Assembly: GCF_019823105.1 (NCBI RefSeq)
Contig: NZ_CP081958.1
Span: 682,001 to 746,000 of the forward strand
Direction: 5' to 3'
Source of the DNA: Halobaculum magnesiiphilum
Lineage (GTDB): Archaea; Halobacteriota; Halobacteria; Halobacteriales; Haloferacaceae
DNA length: 64,000 bases
The position numbers were made by a program, and so were the translations under genes. Below are positions 44,524 to 52,927 of this stretch, in pieces. The notes under the pieces were generated by a model. That model was given only the letters and a program-made list of their open reading frames with translations. It made no database searches and was not told the DNA's origin. Within the stretch, counting starts at the first letter, position 1, and each line of letters opens with the position of its first letter.

Positions 44524-45129
44524 ATGGATAGTGGCGAACGATCGGGGGACGAAGACGATTGGGAGAGATCACAGATCCCGGATGCAGACGAGATCATGGA
44601 CGGGATTGAGAGTATCAGCCTGACGCCAACGGAGCACCAACGGATCAAGGACCTCCTCAACGGTGAACGCCTGAATCGAATCAAACGGTTCGACCGCCGA
44701 TACCTCGTCGTCGGGGCGGGTGGGGATACAGCAGCAGCCGAGCGCCGGATGATCGTCTACGACCTGCTCGACGAGCGTACTGATCCCCCGGCTATTGCTA
44801 CCCGTTTGGAAGACTTCGGCCTCACCCCGGAAGACATCCGTCTGTGGGGACGCGTCTTCGATATTCTCTGCGGGGAGGCGACGCACATTGTCGGAGTACT
44901 CGAGGATTTCGACGGCGGCTACGTCTGGGAACTAGGCCTGCTATTTGCACCGGAGTACCGCCAGAAGGTATGGATTCTCAAACGGGCATATGAGAGCGAA
45001 CAGGAGGAACGCAGGCGATACGAGAACGGGATGGCAGCCTCACACGTCGAATTGCTTCTGACGGGAGAGCAGAGCGTTGAATGGGTAGATGTTGAAGACC
45101 TGAAGGCGGCGACGAACAAGATTCCATGA
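44524..45129 (+). CDS. Rossmann-like nucleotide-handling protein (TIR/deoxyribosyltransferase-like)
   Basis: 201 residues from ATG 44524 (GTG 44503 possible). RRYLVVGAGGDTAAAERRMIVYDLL starts an alpha/beta domain; THIVGVLEDFDGGYVWELGLLF with the E in VWELG is like the catalytic helix of nucleoside deoxyribosyltransferases and TIR-type NAD hydrolases. Its stop codon comes from the transposon end that begins at 45127, so the C-terminus may be cut. Could be an effector of a defence system; unproven. Confidence 0.5.
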   Translation: MDSGERSGDEDDWERSQIPDADEIMDGIESISLTPTEHQRIKDLLNGERLNRIKRFDRRYLVVGAGGDTAAAERRMIVYDLLDERTDPPAIATRLEDFGLTPEDIRLWGRVFDILCGEATHIVGVLEDFDGGYVWELGLLFAPEYRQKVWILKRAYESEQEERRRYENGMAASHVELLLTGEQSVEWVDVEDLKAATNKIP

Positions 45130-45240
45130 ACTACCCTACCCTGCCGCTCGGCTGACGGCTCGCGCTTGAGAGTGGGGCTTCCTGCTTCGATGGCGCGCTT
45201 TGCAGATGAGGAAGTGTCTATAGGGAGTGCAGTCTCCACA
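45127..45240 (-). repeat. Orphan right end of copy-C-type TnpB element (1)
   Basis: TGAACTACCC at the edge, then GCTTCCTGCTTCGA and TGCAGTCTCCACAGGCGT; matches 47717-47840 of the complete element with scattered changes. This region in a complete element encodes the end of tnpB and the guide-RNA scaffold. No tnpB body beside it. Confidence 0.6.
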
Positions 45241-45376
45241 GGCGTGTCTCCAGGTTATTCCTTCATCGCAAGCGAGAACCGAGGATACGTCTACCGGCTC
45301 TGTTGAACCCTCAGAAGATGACCAGAATGGTGTGCAAGATACAGTCGAAATACCGAACCCAAAGGGTATAGATGGG

Positions 45377-46003
45377 ATGTCCTTACAATGGGTCAAAATG
45401 GCTAGAATTGATGCCACTATCGAGACGTTACAGGAGTACACTTTCGTTCTCAAAATCCTCTTGTTGGTTCTTAGTGCGGTTTCAATAATCGGAGGTTCAA
45501 ACCTTCTTTCGACCAAACCTGTCTTGGGAGGGACTCTGATTTTTTCCGGTATTCTTCTCGACTTTGGTGTGTTGTTAATATATAAATGGGAGATTGAGAC
45601 GGTTCAGGACGAGATAGAGGACACTCAGACGGAAATTAACCAAACCAAAAGTGAGGTGAACGCCACCAAGAATGAGATTGCCCAAACCAAGGAAGAAGTA
45701 AACGCTACAGGAGAGAAAGTAGAGGGAGTTCAGGACTCTATTTATGAGAAGTTCGGAAGATACCGAGGCAGGGACAGTCTGGAGGGTCGAACAAATGAGT
45801 TAGAGGAGCAGATCGAGGATGTTGAGGAGGAATTAGAAGAATTGAATGATACTCTGTTTTCCCTCAGTGGAAGATACAGAGGGCGAGATAGCATTGAAGA
45901 ACGAATTGATGAACTCGAAGAGACGATTGAAAGTCTAAAAAGTGAACTGAACGACTGGGAGAAAGAAATGGGCGGAAAAGGACGCCGTTTCAAGCGCTTG
46001 TGA
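45377..46003 (+). CDS. Two-TM protein with internal coiled-coil repeat
   Basis: 208 residues from ATG 45377; the longer frame begins in the transposon remnant. Hydrophobic segments at about 20-42 and 50-72, then a long coiled coil. GRYRGRDSLEGRTNELEEQ and GRYRGRDSIEERIDELEET form an internal direct repeat. Unusually rich in A and T for this genome, hence probably recently acquired. Function unknown; membrane-anchored coiled coils of this kind occur near defence genes. Confidence 0.62.
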   Translation: MSLQWVKMARIDATIETLQEYTFVLKILLLVLSAVSIIGGSNLLSTKPVLGGTLIFSGILLDFGVLLIYKWEIETVQDEIEDTQTEINQTKSEVNATKNEIAQTKEEVNATGEKVEGVQDSIYEKFGRYRGRDSLEGRTNELEEQIEDVEEELEELNDTLFSLSGRYRGRDSIEERIDELEETIESLKSELNDWEKEMGGKGRRFKRL

Positions 46004-46234
46004 TTTCATCACCGAAAGCAACGGTTCCCCCTGTGCGAAGACGTACCAATCCGTACAGTTGTGCAAATTGATTGAAGTTTATACCGCGGTAGAAGCGTGC
46101 CTCACCCTCGGCATGTACAAGAGATATATTCAGAAGAGTGGTATCAACATTGACGAGTGAAATAAGAGCCCTATATGAACTCTCGGTTGAACAAGTGACC
46201 TGAGGTTCAAGTTTAAACGGTGGATTTCACGAGC

Positions 46235-46471
46235 ATGAATAAAACAATATTAATAATCGATTTGATCTTGGCTCTGCTCATTTCCTCGATCATTACGTCT
46301 GCTCTAGGTCCTGTATTTGAGTTGGGGTACACACAATGGATGGGTGCTGATGGGAGCGATTGGCCGTTACTAACCCGAATTGTATGGACACTGGTGGGAC
46401 TCTTCTTGTATAACCTACCAAATCTGATGGCGGTGTTTTCAATCATTGAAATAATACGGGCAAAATATTGA
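46235..46471 (+). CDS. Small membrane protein
   Basis: 78 residues from ATG 46235. Two hydrophobic segments, ILIIDLILALLISSIITSAL and IVWTLVGLFLYNLPNLMAVF. AT-rich like its neighbour. No family recognised. The 240 bases after it hold no clear gene. Confidence 0.5.
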   Translation: MNKTILIIDLILALLISSIITSALGPVFELGYTQWMGADGSDWPLLTRIVWTLVGLFLYNLPNLMAVFSIIEIIRAKY

Positions 46472-46713
46472 TCATTTGAACAAGTACTACCCAGATTCGC
46501 AGTTCCTTCCTATCGGCCAATTCAGATGCATATCACTGGAATGAAGGGGAGGAATGGCCTTCTGAATTCACCCTCTGCATCCTGCAACTCGTCGGTGTCT
46601 GATTTCGACTGGAAGTGACTCTATATCCCAATTCAGCGGTCGGCGCCCCCTCGGTAGCTCCCCTCACGAGTGGGTCACGTAGGCTTATTACGTACTATTG
46701 CAGTCTATTACAC

Positions 46714-47034
46714 ATGCCCATCAGCATCGACCACTTCGAGGACGATCCCCCGGACGTCCTCGATATCCAGGAGGGGACGCAACCGTATCGCATTCTTCAG
46801 TTCCTTGCCGAGAACAGCGAGCAGGCGTTCACACAGACGGAGATTCACGAAGCAACAGACATCAATCGCGGGAGCGTTGGAGCTGCGCTGTCGCGCTTGG
46901 AGGAACGGGGCCTCGTCCGCCACCGCGGGCGGTACTGGGCCATAGCAGACGATGATCGCCTCGCCTCGTACGCGGCGCAAATGAACGCCAGCTCTGTCTC
47001 GACGACTGACGATTCCTACGGGGAAAAGGCCTGA
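46714..47034 (+). CDS. MarR-like antitoxin without its toxin
   Basis: 106 residues from ATG 46714. ISIDHFEDDPPDVLDIQEGTQPYRILQFL and FTQTEIHEATDINRGSVGAALSRLEERGLVRHRG form the winged helix of the MarR-type antitoxins that in haloarchaea precede MazF/PemK-like toxins. Here the next bases hold only 75 bases of unrelated sequence and then a transposon end, so the toxin is missing. Confidence 0.68.
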   Translation: MPISIDHFEDDPPDVLDIQEGTQPYRILQFLAENSEQAFTQTEIHEATDINRGSVGAALSRLEERGLVRHRGRYWAIADDDRLASYAAQMNASSVSTTDDSYGEKA

Positions 47035-47108
47035 TCTCGGCGTCCTCCCAGAACTGGTCGGCTACGGTGACCAGTGAACTCGCGCTGTTCCCTTCGATGT
47101 GGCTCTGG

Positions 47109-47232
47109 TGAACTACCCCACCCTACCGCTCACCTGACGGCTCGCGCTTGAGAGTGGGGCTTCCTGCTTCCACGACGCGCTTTGCAGGTACGGACGTATC
47201 CACAGGGAACGCAGTCTCCACAGGTGTCTGAT
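47109..47232 (-). repeat. Orphan right end of copy-C-type TnpB element (2)
   Basis: TGAACTACCCCACCC, GCTTCCTGCTTCCACGACGC and GCAGTCTCCACAGGTGT match the right end of the complete element at 47717-47840 almost base for base over about 120 bases. No transposase gene attached. It lies just behind a toxin-less MarR-type antitoxin. Confidence 0.65.
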
Positions 47233-47277
47233 TGATGGAGTCGAACCTAAGTATGTGTAGACTCCACACATGCAAGA

Positions 47278-47673
47278 ATGGCAGAAGAGAGAACCCGCGT
47301 CGATTTCAACGCTCCGACGTCCCTCGTCGAACGCGCAGACAGCGTCGTTGAGATCCTCGACATCTCTCGAACACGGCTCCTCATCGATGCCCTCGAGGAC
47401 GAACTCGAAGAACTCGCAACCAACGAGGAGTTTCGGCGGCGGCTCAGCGACGCCTACTACGACGGCCGTATCGACTACGACACCGTCGAATCCGTCCTGG
47501 GCCGTGAGGAAGCGCTCCGAATGAAACTCCTGCGAGAATCGATCGACCGGACGCCCCCTGAGCCCCAACTTGAAGATGGCCTGCCGAGCGACGATGCGTT
47601 CTACGATGACGATCTCCCAGAGTGGACGGACTCGCAGTCATCTGAATCGTCGGACGATGAGTCGCACGCCTGA
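47278..47673 (+). CDS. Ribbon-helix-helix-like antitoxin
   Basis: 131 residues. TRVDFNAPTSLVERADSVVEILDISRTRLLIDAL is a ribbon-helix-helix type DNA-binding start; the rest is acidic with a disordered tail. The next frame begins 2 bases after the stop and is the remnant of a PIN toxin, the usual partner. Confidence 0.65.
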   Translation: MAEERTRVDFNAPTSLVERADSVVEILDISRTRLLIDALEDELEELATNEEFRRRLSDAYYDGRIDYDTVESVLGREEALRMKLLRESIDRTPPEPQLEDGLPSDDAFYDDDLPEWTDSQSSESSDDESHA

Positions 47674-47675
47674 GG

Positions 47676-47720
47676 ATGTCGGAGAAAGCCGTTGCGGTTG
47701 TTGATACCAACTATTGGTGA
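47676..47720 (+). pseudogene. PIN-domain toxin, truncated to 14 residues by a transposon
   Basis: MSEKAVAVVDTN is a usual start of haloarchaeal PIN RNases; after DTNYW the frame hits the TGA that forms the edge of the TnpB element. The remainder of the gene is not found on the far side of the element, so it was deleted. Confidence 0.6.
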
Positions 47721-47731
47721 ACTACCCCACC

Positions 47732-48961
47732 CTACTCGCTCACCGCTGACGCGGTTCGCTCCTTGAGGGTAGGGCTTCCTGCTTCCACGACGCGCTTTGC
47801 AGATACGGACGTATCCACAGGGAGCGCAGTCTCCACAGGCATTGATTCGGAGTGAACCACCCCTACTTCTTCGAGACCGCGAGACAGAATATTCCACGCC
47901 GCATTCGCGTCCCTATCCGCCTCAAACCCACACGAAGGACACGAGTGTTCACGAACCCACAGCGGTTTGTCTGTCTTGACGCCGCAGGACGCACACTCTT
48001 TCGTCGTATCTTTCGGGTCAACTGCGGCGAAGTGCGTTCCTTCGCGTTCACACTTGTATTTGAGCATCCGAAGGAATGTCCCCCACGCCGCGCCTGCCCG
48101 GTTCCGCGAGTTGCCCGGCAGTTCGACCAGCCCCTTCGCGTCCAAGTCCTCGACCGCCACGAAGTCGTACTCGGTGGCGTAGTAGTTCGAGAGTTTGTGT
48201 AAGAAGTCTCGCCGCTTGTGCTTCAGGTCGGCGTGACGTTCGGCAACGACCTTCCGTTGTTTCTCCCAATTCGCAGAGCCGTGTTCCTTCCGCGAGAGGT
48301 TGCGTTGAGCGCGTTCCAACCGGTCGCGCTCGTCGCTGAAATCGGGACTTTCGATGGCGTATCCGTCGGTGTCGTGGGCGTACTTCAGGATACCAACGTC
48401 GATTCCAACGACTCGTTCGGGAGTCTCCGGTTTCCTGGGCGTTGCTTCGTCTACGTCGATACCGAACGTGGCATACCACTCCCCTGTCGGTTCCTGCTTG
48501 ACCGTGACCTGTTTGATGGTCGCGTTCTCGGGGATGTCGCGGTGAAGGTGAATCGAAATCTCACCGATTTTACTCAACCACAACGTAGGCCGACCACTCG
48601 TATTCTTGAGTTTGAAGCCGGACTGGTTGTAGGTGAGCGACCGATACTCCCGAGGCGGTTTCCACTTGAGCATTCCCACGGCGCGTCCGTTCTCCTTCTG
48701 CGCTGTGAGCGTGGAGAGGTTGTCGTAAACGCGCTTGACGACCATCTGGAGGACTTTCGAGTGAACATCTCCGAGGTCGTCCCACCACGATTTGAGGTCG
48801 GGAAGCCGTCCCTGAACCTCGTAGCGAGCAGGAATGTCGTCTGCCTCGTTGAGCAGGTAGAGGATGTGGTTGTACAGTTGTCTACAAGTATCGACTTGGT
48901 GTAGAAGTGTCTCGGTGAGGGTGTCTGACGGGTCGAGTCGATACTTGTAGTTGTAGTGCAT
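47732..48961 (-). CDS. tnpB: TnpB RNA-guided nuclease, copy C
   Basis: 409 residues. RuvC-like residues D188 (VVGIDVGIL), E271 (FVAVEDLDAKGL) and D351 (EADRDANAAWNIL); zinc ribbon Cys 323, 326, 341, 344. N-terminal MHYNYKYRLDPSD with LYNHILYLLNEA as the usual start. Shares little with copies A and B outside the catalytic part. Complete, so probably active. Confidence 0.87.
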   Translation of the reverse strand: MHYNYKYRLDPSDTLTETLLHQVDTCRQLYNHILYLLNEADDIPARYEVQGRLPDLKSWWDDLGDVHSKVLQMVVKRVYDNLSTLTAQKENGRAVGMLKWKPPREYRSLTYNQSGFKLKNTSGRPTLWLSKIGEISIHLHRDIPENATIKQVTVKQEPTGEWYATFGIDVDEATPRKPETPERVVGIDVGILKYAHDTDGYAIESPDFSDERDRLERAQRNLSRKEHGSANWEKQRKVVAERHADLKHKRRDFLHKLSNYYATEYDFVAVEDLDAKGLVELPGNSRNRAGAAWGTFLRMLKYKCEREGTHFAAVDPKDTTKECASCGVKTDKPLWVREHSCPSCGFEADRDANAAWNILSRGLEEVGVVHSESMPVETALPVDTSVSAKRVVEAGSPTLKERTASAVSE

Positions 48962-48964
48962 GGA

Positions 48965-49111
48965 CTATTCGTTTGAGTCGGGTTCGGAGACTCGCACGAC
49001 TTTCACGTCGGCTCCGCGCCAGCGTTTGGGGACAATGACGTGGGCACTGTTCCCCGACGGTTTTGCGGTTCCGTCGAGGACTTCTTGGCCTTCGATTTCA
49101 AACCTATCCAT
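48965..49111 (-). CDS. DUF2080-like transposase-associated protein
   Basis: 48 residues from ATG 49111. DRFEIEGQEVLDGTAKPSGNSAHVIVPKRWRGADVKVV is an AbrB-like short DNA-binding fold seen directly upstream of haloarchaeal tnpB genes. Ends 3 bases before the tnpB start, so both are on one transcript. Confidence 0.75.
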   Translation of the reverse strand: MDRFEIEGQEVLDGTAKPSGNSAHVIVPKRWRGADVKVVRVSEPDSNE

Positions 49112-49279
49112 CACCGATGTATATACTATGGATAGACATAAAGGTAGCGGTGGGCCTGTGAGTCGAGCGGTGGACGTGTTTGAGAATCGTGCGGCGCTGT
49201 ATCCCCTCCCTACTGCGCTACTCGGTCGCTTCGCTCCCTGCGTTGCTGCTTGAGGAAGGGGACTTAGCACCTAATTCCA

Positions 49280-50092
49280 TTAAATCGTCATTGAGTTCCG
49301 TTCTACCCGTCCATCCGTTATCGTGACTGTGTCTTTCTCTTTCAGTCGCCTCACAACCTCCTGTACGTCCGCTGCAGGCCAGTGAAGTTCTTGTTGCAGG
49401 TCACCCACTGATTTCGGTTCGTCAAGCGCGTGCAGCATTTCGAGTTCCTCATAGACGCGCTCGGTGATCTCCGCAACGGGCTCGTGCAATGGCGTCGTTA
49501 CATTGTGTTGCTCGGAAAGATCAGTCAGCGCCTCGTTCACGTACGTCACGAAGAGCTCTTGATTTAATAGATCAACCTGCGTTTTGAGTTCTGCTTCGAC
49601 GACGTCGAACTCGAGCCCGGTCTGCATCAACGAAAACATATCCTCGATGTCGTTCACCCGACCGGCGACTGCTTTGAACAAGAAGATGTCTTCTGGACCT
49701 ACGAGCTGGACCACCAGGTTACCTGGGTTGAGATACCGTTCGCTCCGCTCACGAATACCTTGAGAAAGAATCAGTTTGCCAATCACCTGCTGGTTGAATA
49801 CGTCGATACGACACCCATCATCGTTCTCGAGGATTCGTTGGGCACCGAGTTCTTCATACTCTTCGTTCGGTTCCCTGACGATATCGTATCCCAGTTCGAG
49901 GAGCACCGCTTGGAGCTGACTCAGATCATTGCCAGAGGAGACGATGAGGTCGATGTCTTTTGTGGTTTCTTTGAGTTCACGAAACGCCATCGACCCTCCG
50001 CCAATCATGAAGACGGTGAGTGGGTTGTCCAGCTGCGTGCCGATACGCTCGAGTTCTGAGCGAATGTATGAGCGATCGAACCTCGCTCTCAT
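49280..50092 (-). CDS. Nucleotidyltransferase (DUF6036/AbiEii-like), locus 2
   Basis: 270 residues from ATG 50092, which overlaps the regulator stop (ATGA). VFMIGGGSMAFRELKETTKDIDLIVSS carries the GGS ... DID active site of minimal nucleotidyltransferases; a helical C-terminal domain follows. Intact paralogue of 31459-32256. In AbiE-type systems the enzyme is the toxin and may modify tRNA; that activity is not shown here. Confidence 0.75.
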   Translation of the reverse strand: MRARFDRSYIRSELERIGTQLDNPLTVFMIGGGSMAFRELKETTKDIDLIVSSGNDLSQLQAVLLELGYDIVREPNEEYEELGAQRILENDDGCRIDVFNQQVIGKLILSQGIRERSERYLNPGNLVVQLVGPEDIFLFKAVAGRVNDIEDMFSLMQTGLEFDVVEAELKTQVDLLNQELFVTYVNEALTDLSEQHNVTTPLHEPVAEITERVYEELEMLHALDEPKSVGDLQQELHWPAADVQEVVRRLKEKDTVTITDGRVERNSMTI

Positions 50093-51012
50093 ACGGTCAC
50101 CTCGTATTCGTCTGCCAGTTCCTGGAAGTCCTCCCACTCAGGTAGCCGGGACGTCCGCTGGTCACCGCTGGTGTCGAGATATGTGCATAGTTCCTCGACG
50201 GCGTCGTCGACGCCGTACGTGGCGGCTTGGGCCCGGAGTTTGTCGCGGTCGATGTCGACCTGACTGAGCAAGAGCAGGCAGTACGACTGCGCCCGTGTAC
50301 CCGAATCGATCACGAGCATGTGACAGCACAATGTCTCCGGCGAGAGCTCATTCGTCGACTCCGAGTAGAAGTAGTATCGACGTTCACGTGCCAACAGCGG
50401 GAGGCCATATCGCTGGAATTGGTCTGGACCTGTCGGAAGGAACTGTTCCTGGGCGATCTCAGTCGTCGTCTGGACAAGGAATTCATCGAGAGACTCCCAC
50501 AGAATGGTGTACGTGTGGGTCTGTTCTTCGACAGTGTTGCGGTGAGTGTGATGGGCCAACTCACGAGCGAGTACGCTCAGCTGTTCGAAGCCGTCATTCA
50601 GTACATACGCTCCGTCGTCAGTTTGGTAGACGATTCCGCGATGTTGAAGCGGGGCTAGTGCACGGTGGACGGTGCTTCTGTGGACGTCGGCATGGCATGC
50701 GAGGTCGGTCACGGTCCGTGGGATGTCGAGATAGTAGCACACACGGAGGGTTGCACCAGACAACAGTTCCGGCCAGTCAATGTGTGAATACTGCTGCGTG
50801 AGGTCCGTGAGTACCTCGAGTGCCTTTGCGTCCGACAGCCGGAGTTGCTTTGTTTTCCCCTTTCGGCGTGTCTCGACGAGACCAGCCCGTTCGAGCCGTT
50901 GAAGCAGTTCAGAGGTGTAGCTGAGACTTCGATCGAGATTCGTTGCGAGTTCAGAGAGCGTTTGCTCACCATGGAGAGCACTGAGGGCGCGAACTTCACC
51001 TGCTGTGAGCAT
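50089..51012 (-). CDS. Two-winged-helix regulator, partner of nucleotidyltransferase (locus 2)
   Basis: 307 residues from ATG 51012; an in-frame 29-residue extension is unlikely. LSELATNLDRSLSYTSELLQRLERAGLVE (about 20-50) and VTDLACHADVHRSTVHRALAPLQHRGIV (about 105-132) are two winged helices; a C-terminal domain of about 170 residues matches that of 33733-34704 (LSPETLCCHMLVIDSG against LTPGEVVCHTLALDSG). Likely antitoxin and repressor. Confidence 0.74.
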   Translation of the reverse strand: MLTAGEVRALSALHGEQTLSELATNLDRSLSYTSELLQRLERAGLVETRRKGKTKQLRLSDAKALEVLTDLTQQYSHIDWPELLSGATLRVCYYLDIPRTVTDLACHADVHRSTVHRALAPLQHRGIVYQTDDGAYVLNDGFEQLSVLARELAHHTHRNTVEEQTHTYTILWESLDEFLVQTTTEIAQEQFLPTGPDQFQRYGLPLLARERRYYFYSESTNELSPETLCCHMLVIDSGTRAQSYCLLLLSQVDIDRDKLRAQAATYGVDDAVEELCTYLDTSGDQRTSRLPEWEDFQELADEYEVTV

Positions 51013-51127
51013 GCTATTGCATACTAGCGAATCGATATATAAATCATTTCGGTATTTTGCAACACACGATGGACGCACTCGAGGGCGAAAAGATACCACT
51101 GAAAGTCCTCCGTTCAGAAAGCCCTGG

Positions 51128-51175
51128 TGAACTGCCTCGGGGTCAAGCCCCGAGGCACTCGGCCTGTTCCGTCTG
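51128..51175. repeat. Transposon-end hairpin, copy 2
   Basis: TGCCTCGGGG (51133-51142) with CCCCGAGGCA (51148-51157), a perfect 10-bp stem with 5-base loop, then ACTCGG and CTGTTCCGTCTGTAGA. Matches the reverse complement of 31030-31075. Remnant of an element end. Confidence 0.5.
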
Positions 51176-51209
51176 TAGATGGGTTCCTGATGGTGACCGA
51201 CAGCCCCTG

Positions 51210-52592
51210 CTATGCGTTCGTCTCAGTAGTCAGCAGGTCAGACAATTCGAAAAGCCGGACGTCAGCTCGTCTGTCAGCGGTGTGTTGGAGGTCGTCAGTG
51301 TACCCGGAGCGGCTGAACAAGACGTACAGCGTCTCCCCGTCTGCCGGCTCTTCTGACCATCGGACTTCCGACACTGTTCGCTCGAGGTCGGCGAGGACGC
51401 CTTCGCTTACGGGTTGGGATGTGAATTTACACTCGCCAGCGACGAGGCCATCGCTGGTGAGGCCGAGGACATCCAGTTCGTGTTCCTTGAACCACCACTG
51501 TCCGAGGTCACGGAATTGCCGAACGATGAGGTCTGGGAGCGCTCGCTGGCAAAGCCGTTCGAACAGCGGGCTCACGTAATCCGCTAGGTCAGGTTCGACG
51601 AGTTCGTCGTACGCATCGTCCTCGAGCATCCGAAGCTGGTCCTGGTTCCCGTAGACGAATCGGAACCAAAATCGAAACAGCGGCGCAGCGATACGATACC
51701 GGCCGCGTTTCGACGCCGTCGGTGATTCCGTTACGGGGATGTGGCGTTCGACGAGACGGAGGCGGCGGAGTTTCTGGAGGTACGTGCTGAGCGACCCTGA
51801 CTCCACGCCGGCCATACCGGCGATTTCGTTCGGGGTGCGTCGCCCGTGGGCGAGCGCTCGGAGGATGCTGAAGTACGTATTCGGCTGTCGGAGTTCGGTT
51901 CGGAGCAGGAACTCGGGTTCGGAGTATAGGAGCCCGCGCTCCGAGAGGATCCCCTGCTGGACGTTCGTTCCAAGCGACTGATCAGGATCGATGGTCTGGA
52001 GGTAGTAGGGAGTGCCGCCGTAGATCGACCATGCCGTGATGGCTGTCTCCGGATCGTACTCTGGGAAGAACTGGCGCGCGTCGGGTACATCGAGGGGCTT
52101 GAGATCGATCGTCGCGGTCCGCCGGCCGTACAGGGGTGCGCTTCCCGAGAGCACCTTATCCTCCATGACACTGATCGATGAGCCGACGAGCACGAGCGTC
52201 ATCCCAGTCTCCTGTAGCTCCAAGTCCCAGACTCGCTGGATCCGTGACGGGAGCGATTCGTCCTCCCCGATAAGGAACGGAAACTCGTCGATAACGACGA
52301 CGGCGTCTTGGTCGCCGAGTGTGTCGAGAAGTACCTCCCAGTCGCGGCGGACGTTCTGCAACGATGGGAACTGTGCAGTGGCGGTGTCGACAAACTGTTC
52401 GAGTTGGTTCTGTGCCGTGGACTCGACGGCCTGGTAGTAGACAGCGTCATCCCGATCAATGATAGACTGGCGAACGAGCTCGCTTTTGCCGAGGCGACGA
52501 CGACCATAGATGACGACGAAGTCTGCAGTCTCGGACTCGTAGCAGTCCGTGAGTTGATCGAGTTCGACATCTCGATCAATGAATTGCTCCAT
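51210..52592 (-). CDS. Archaeal AAA ATPase with DUF234-type C-terminus
   Basis: 460 residues from ATG 52592. VIYGRRRLGKSELV is the Walker A region, VVVIDEFPFLIG Walker B, and VGSSISVMED sensor 1. A winged helix (IAGMAGVESGSLSTYLQKLRRLRLVER) and the DUF234 nuclease-like region (DVLGLTSDGLVAGECKF) follow. Family spread in archaea, function unclear; proposed roles include DNA-binding and mobile-element control. Confidence 0.78.
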   Translation of the reverse strand: MEQFIDRDVELDQLTDCYESETADFVVIYGRRRLGKSELVRQSIIDRDDAVYYQAVESTAQNQLEQFVDTATAQFPSLQNVRRDWEVLLDTLGDQDAVVVIDEFPFLIGEDESLPSRIQRVWDLELQETGMTLVLVGSSISVMEDKVLSGSAPLYGRRTATIDLKPLDVPDARQFFPEYDPETAITAWSIYGGTPYYLQTIDPDQSLGTNVQQGILSERGLLYSEPEFLLRTELRQPNTYFSILRALAHGRRTPNEIAGMAGVESGSLSTYLQKLRRLRLVERHIPVTESPTASKRGRYRIAAPLFRFWFRFVYGNQDQLRMLEDDAYDELVEPDLADYVSPLFERLCQRALPDLIVRQFRDLGQWWFKEHELDVLGLTSDGLVAGECKFTSQPVSEGVLADLERTVSEVRWSEEPADGETLYVLFSRSGYTDDLQHTADRRADVRLFELSDLLTTETNA

Positions 52593-52927
52593 ACCTCCGA
52601 TACTATCCCCATTCAAATAGAACTCCCGATTTTGGAAATCATAGTTTCAGAAATCTCGATTTCTATCTGCTGTTTGCCTCAGGGCTCTCAGGTGCTCACT
52701 CCAACGTTGGTCACCTGCAACGCACAGCCCTTCGACCAGATACGCGTCGCCGTGGTCCAGCGACAGTGCGAGTCGGTCACGGGAGAGTAGCCGTATTTGA
52801 GCCGATCGAACCGGACAGTACAGCCGTTTCAGTCATCGAATCGGCGCTGTTCGGGCGTGTTACGTAGAATCAAGAACGTCTCCAGTTCTCCGCACATCCC
52901 ACAAAAAATACTCTCCCCGGACTGACG
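52593..52927. other. Intergenic, no gene seen
   Basis: 335 bases. Promoter for the ATPase should lie near 52600-52680, which is AT-rich (ATTTTGGAAATCATAGTTTC). No other feature noticed. Confidence 0.4.

Larger units (their letters stand above)
47717..49265 (-). mobile_element. TnpB element, copy C (with DUF2080-like gene)
   Basis: Right end TGAACTACCCCACCC at 47717, left end GAGGAAGGGGACTTAGCACC at about 49265. Contains tnpB and a small upstream gene. Right-end sequence is repeated at 45127 and 47109. Different lineage from copies A and B. Confidence 0.75.
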
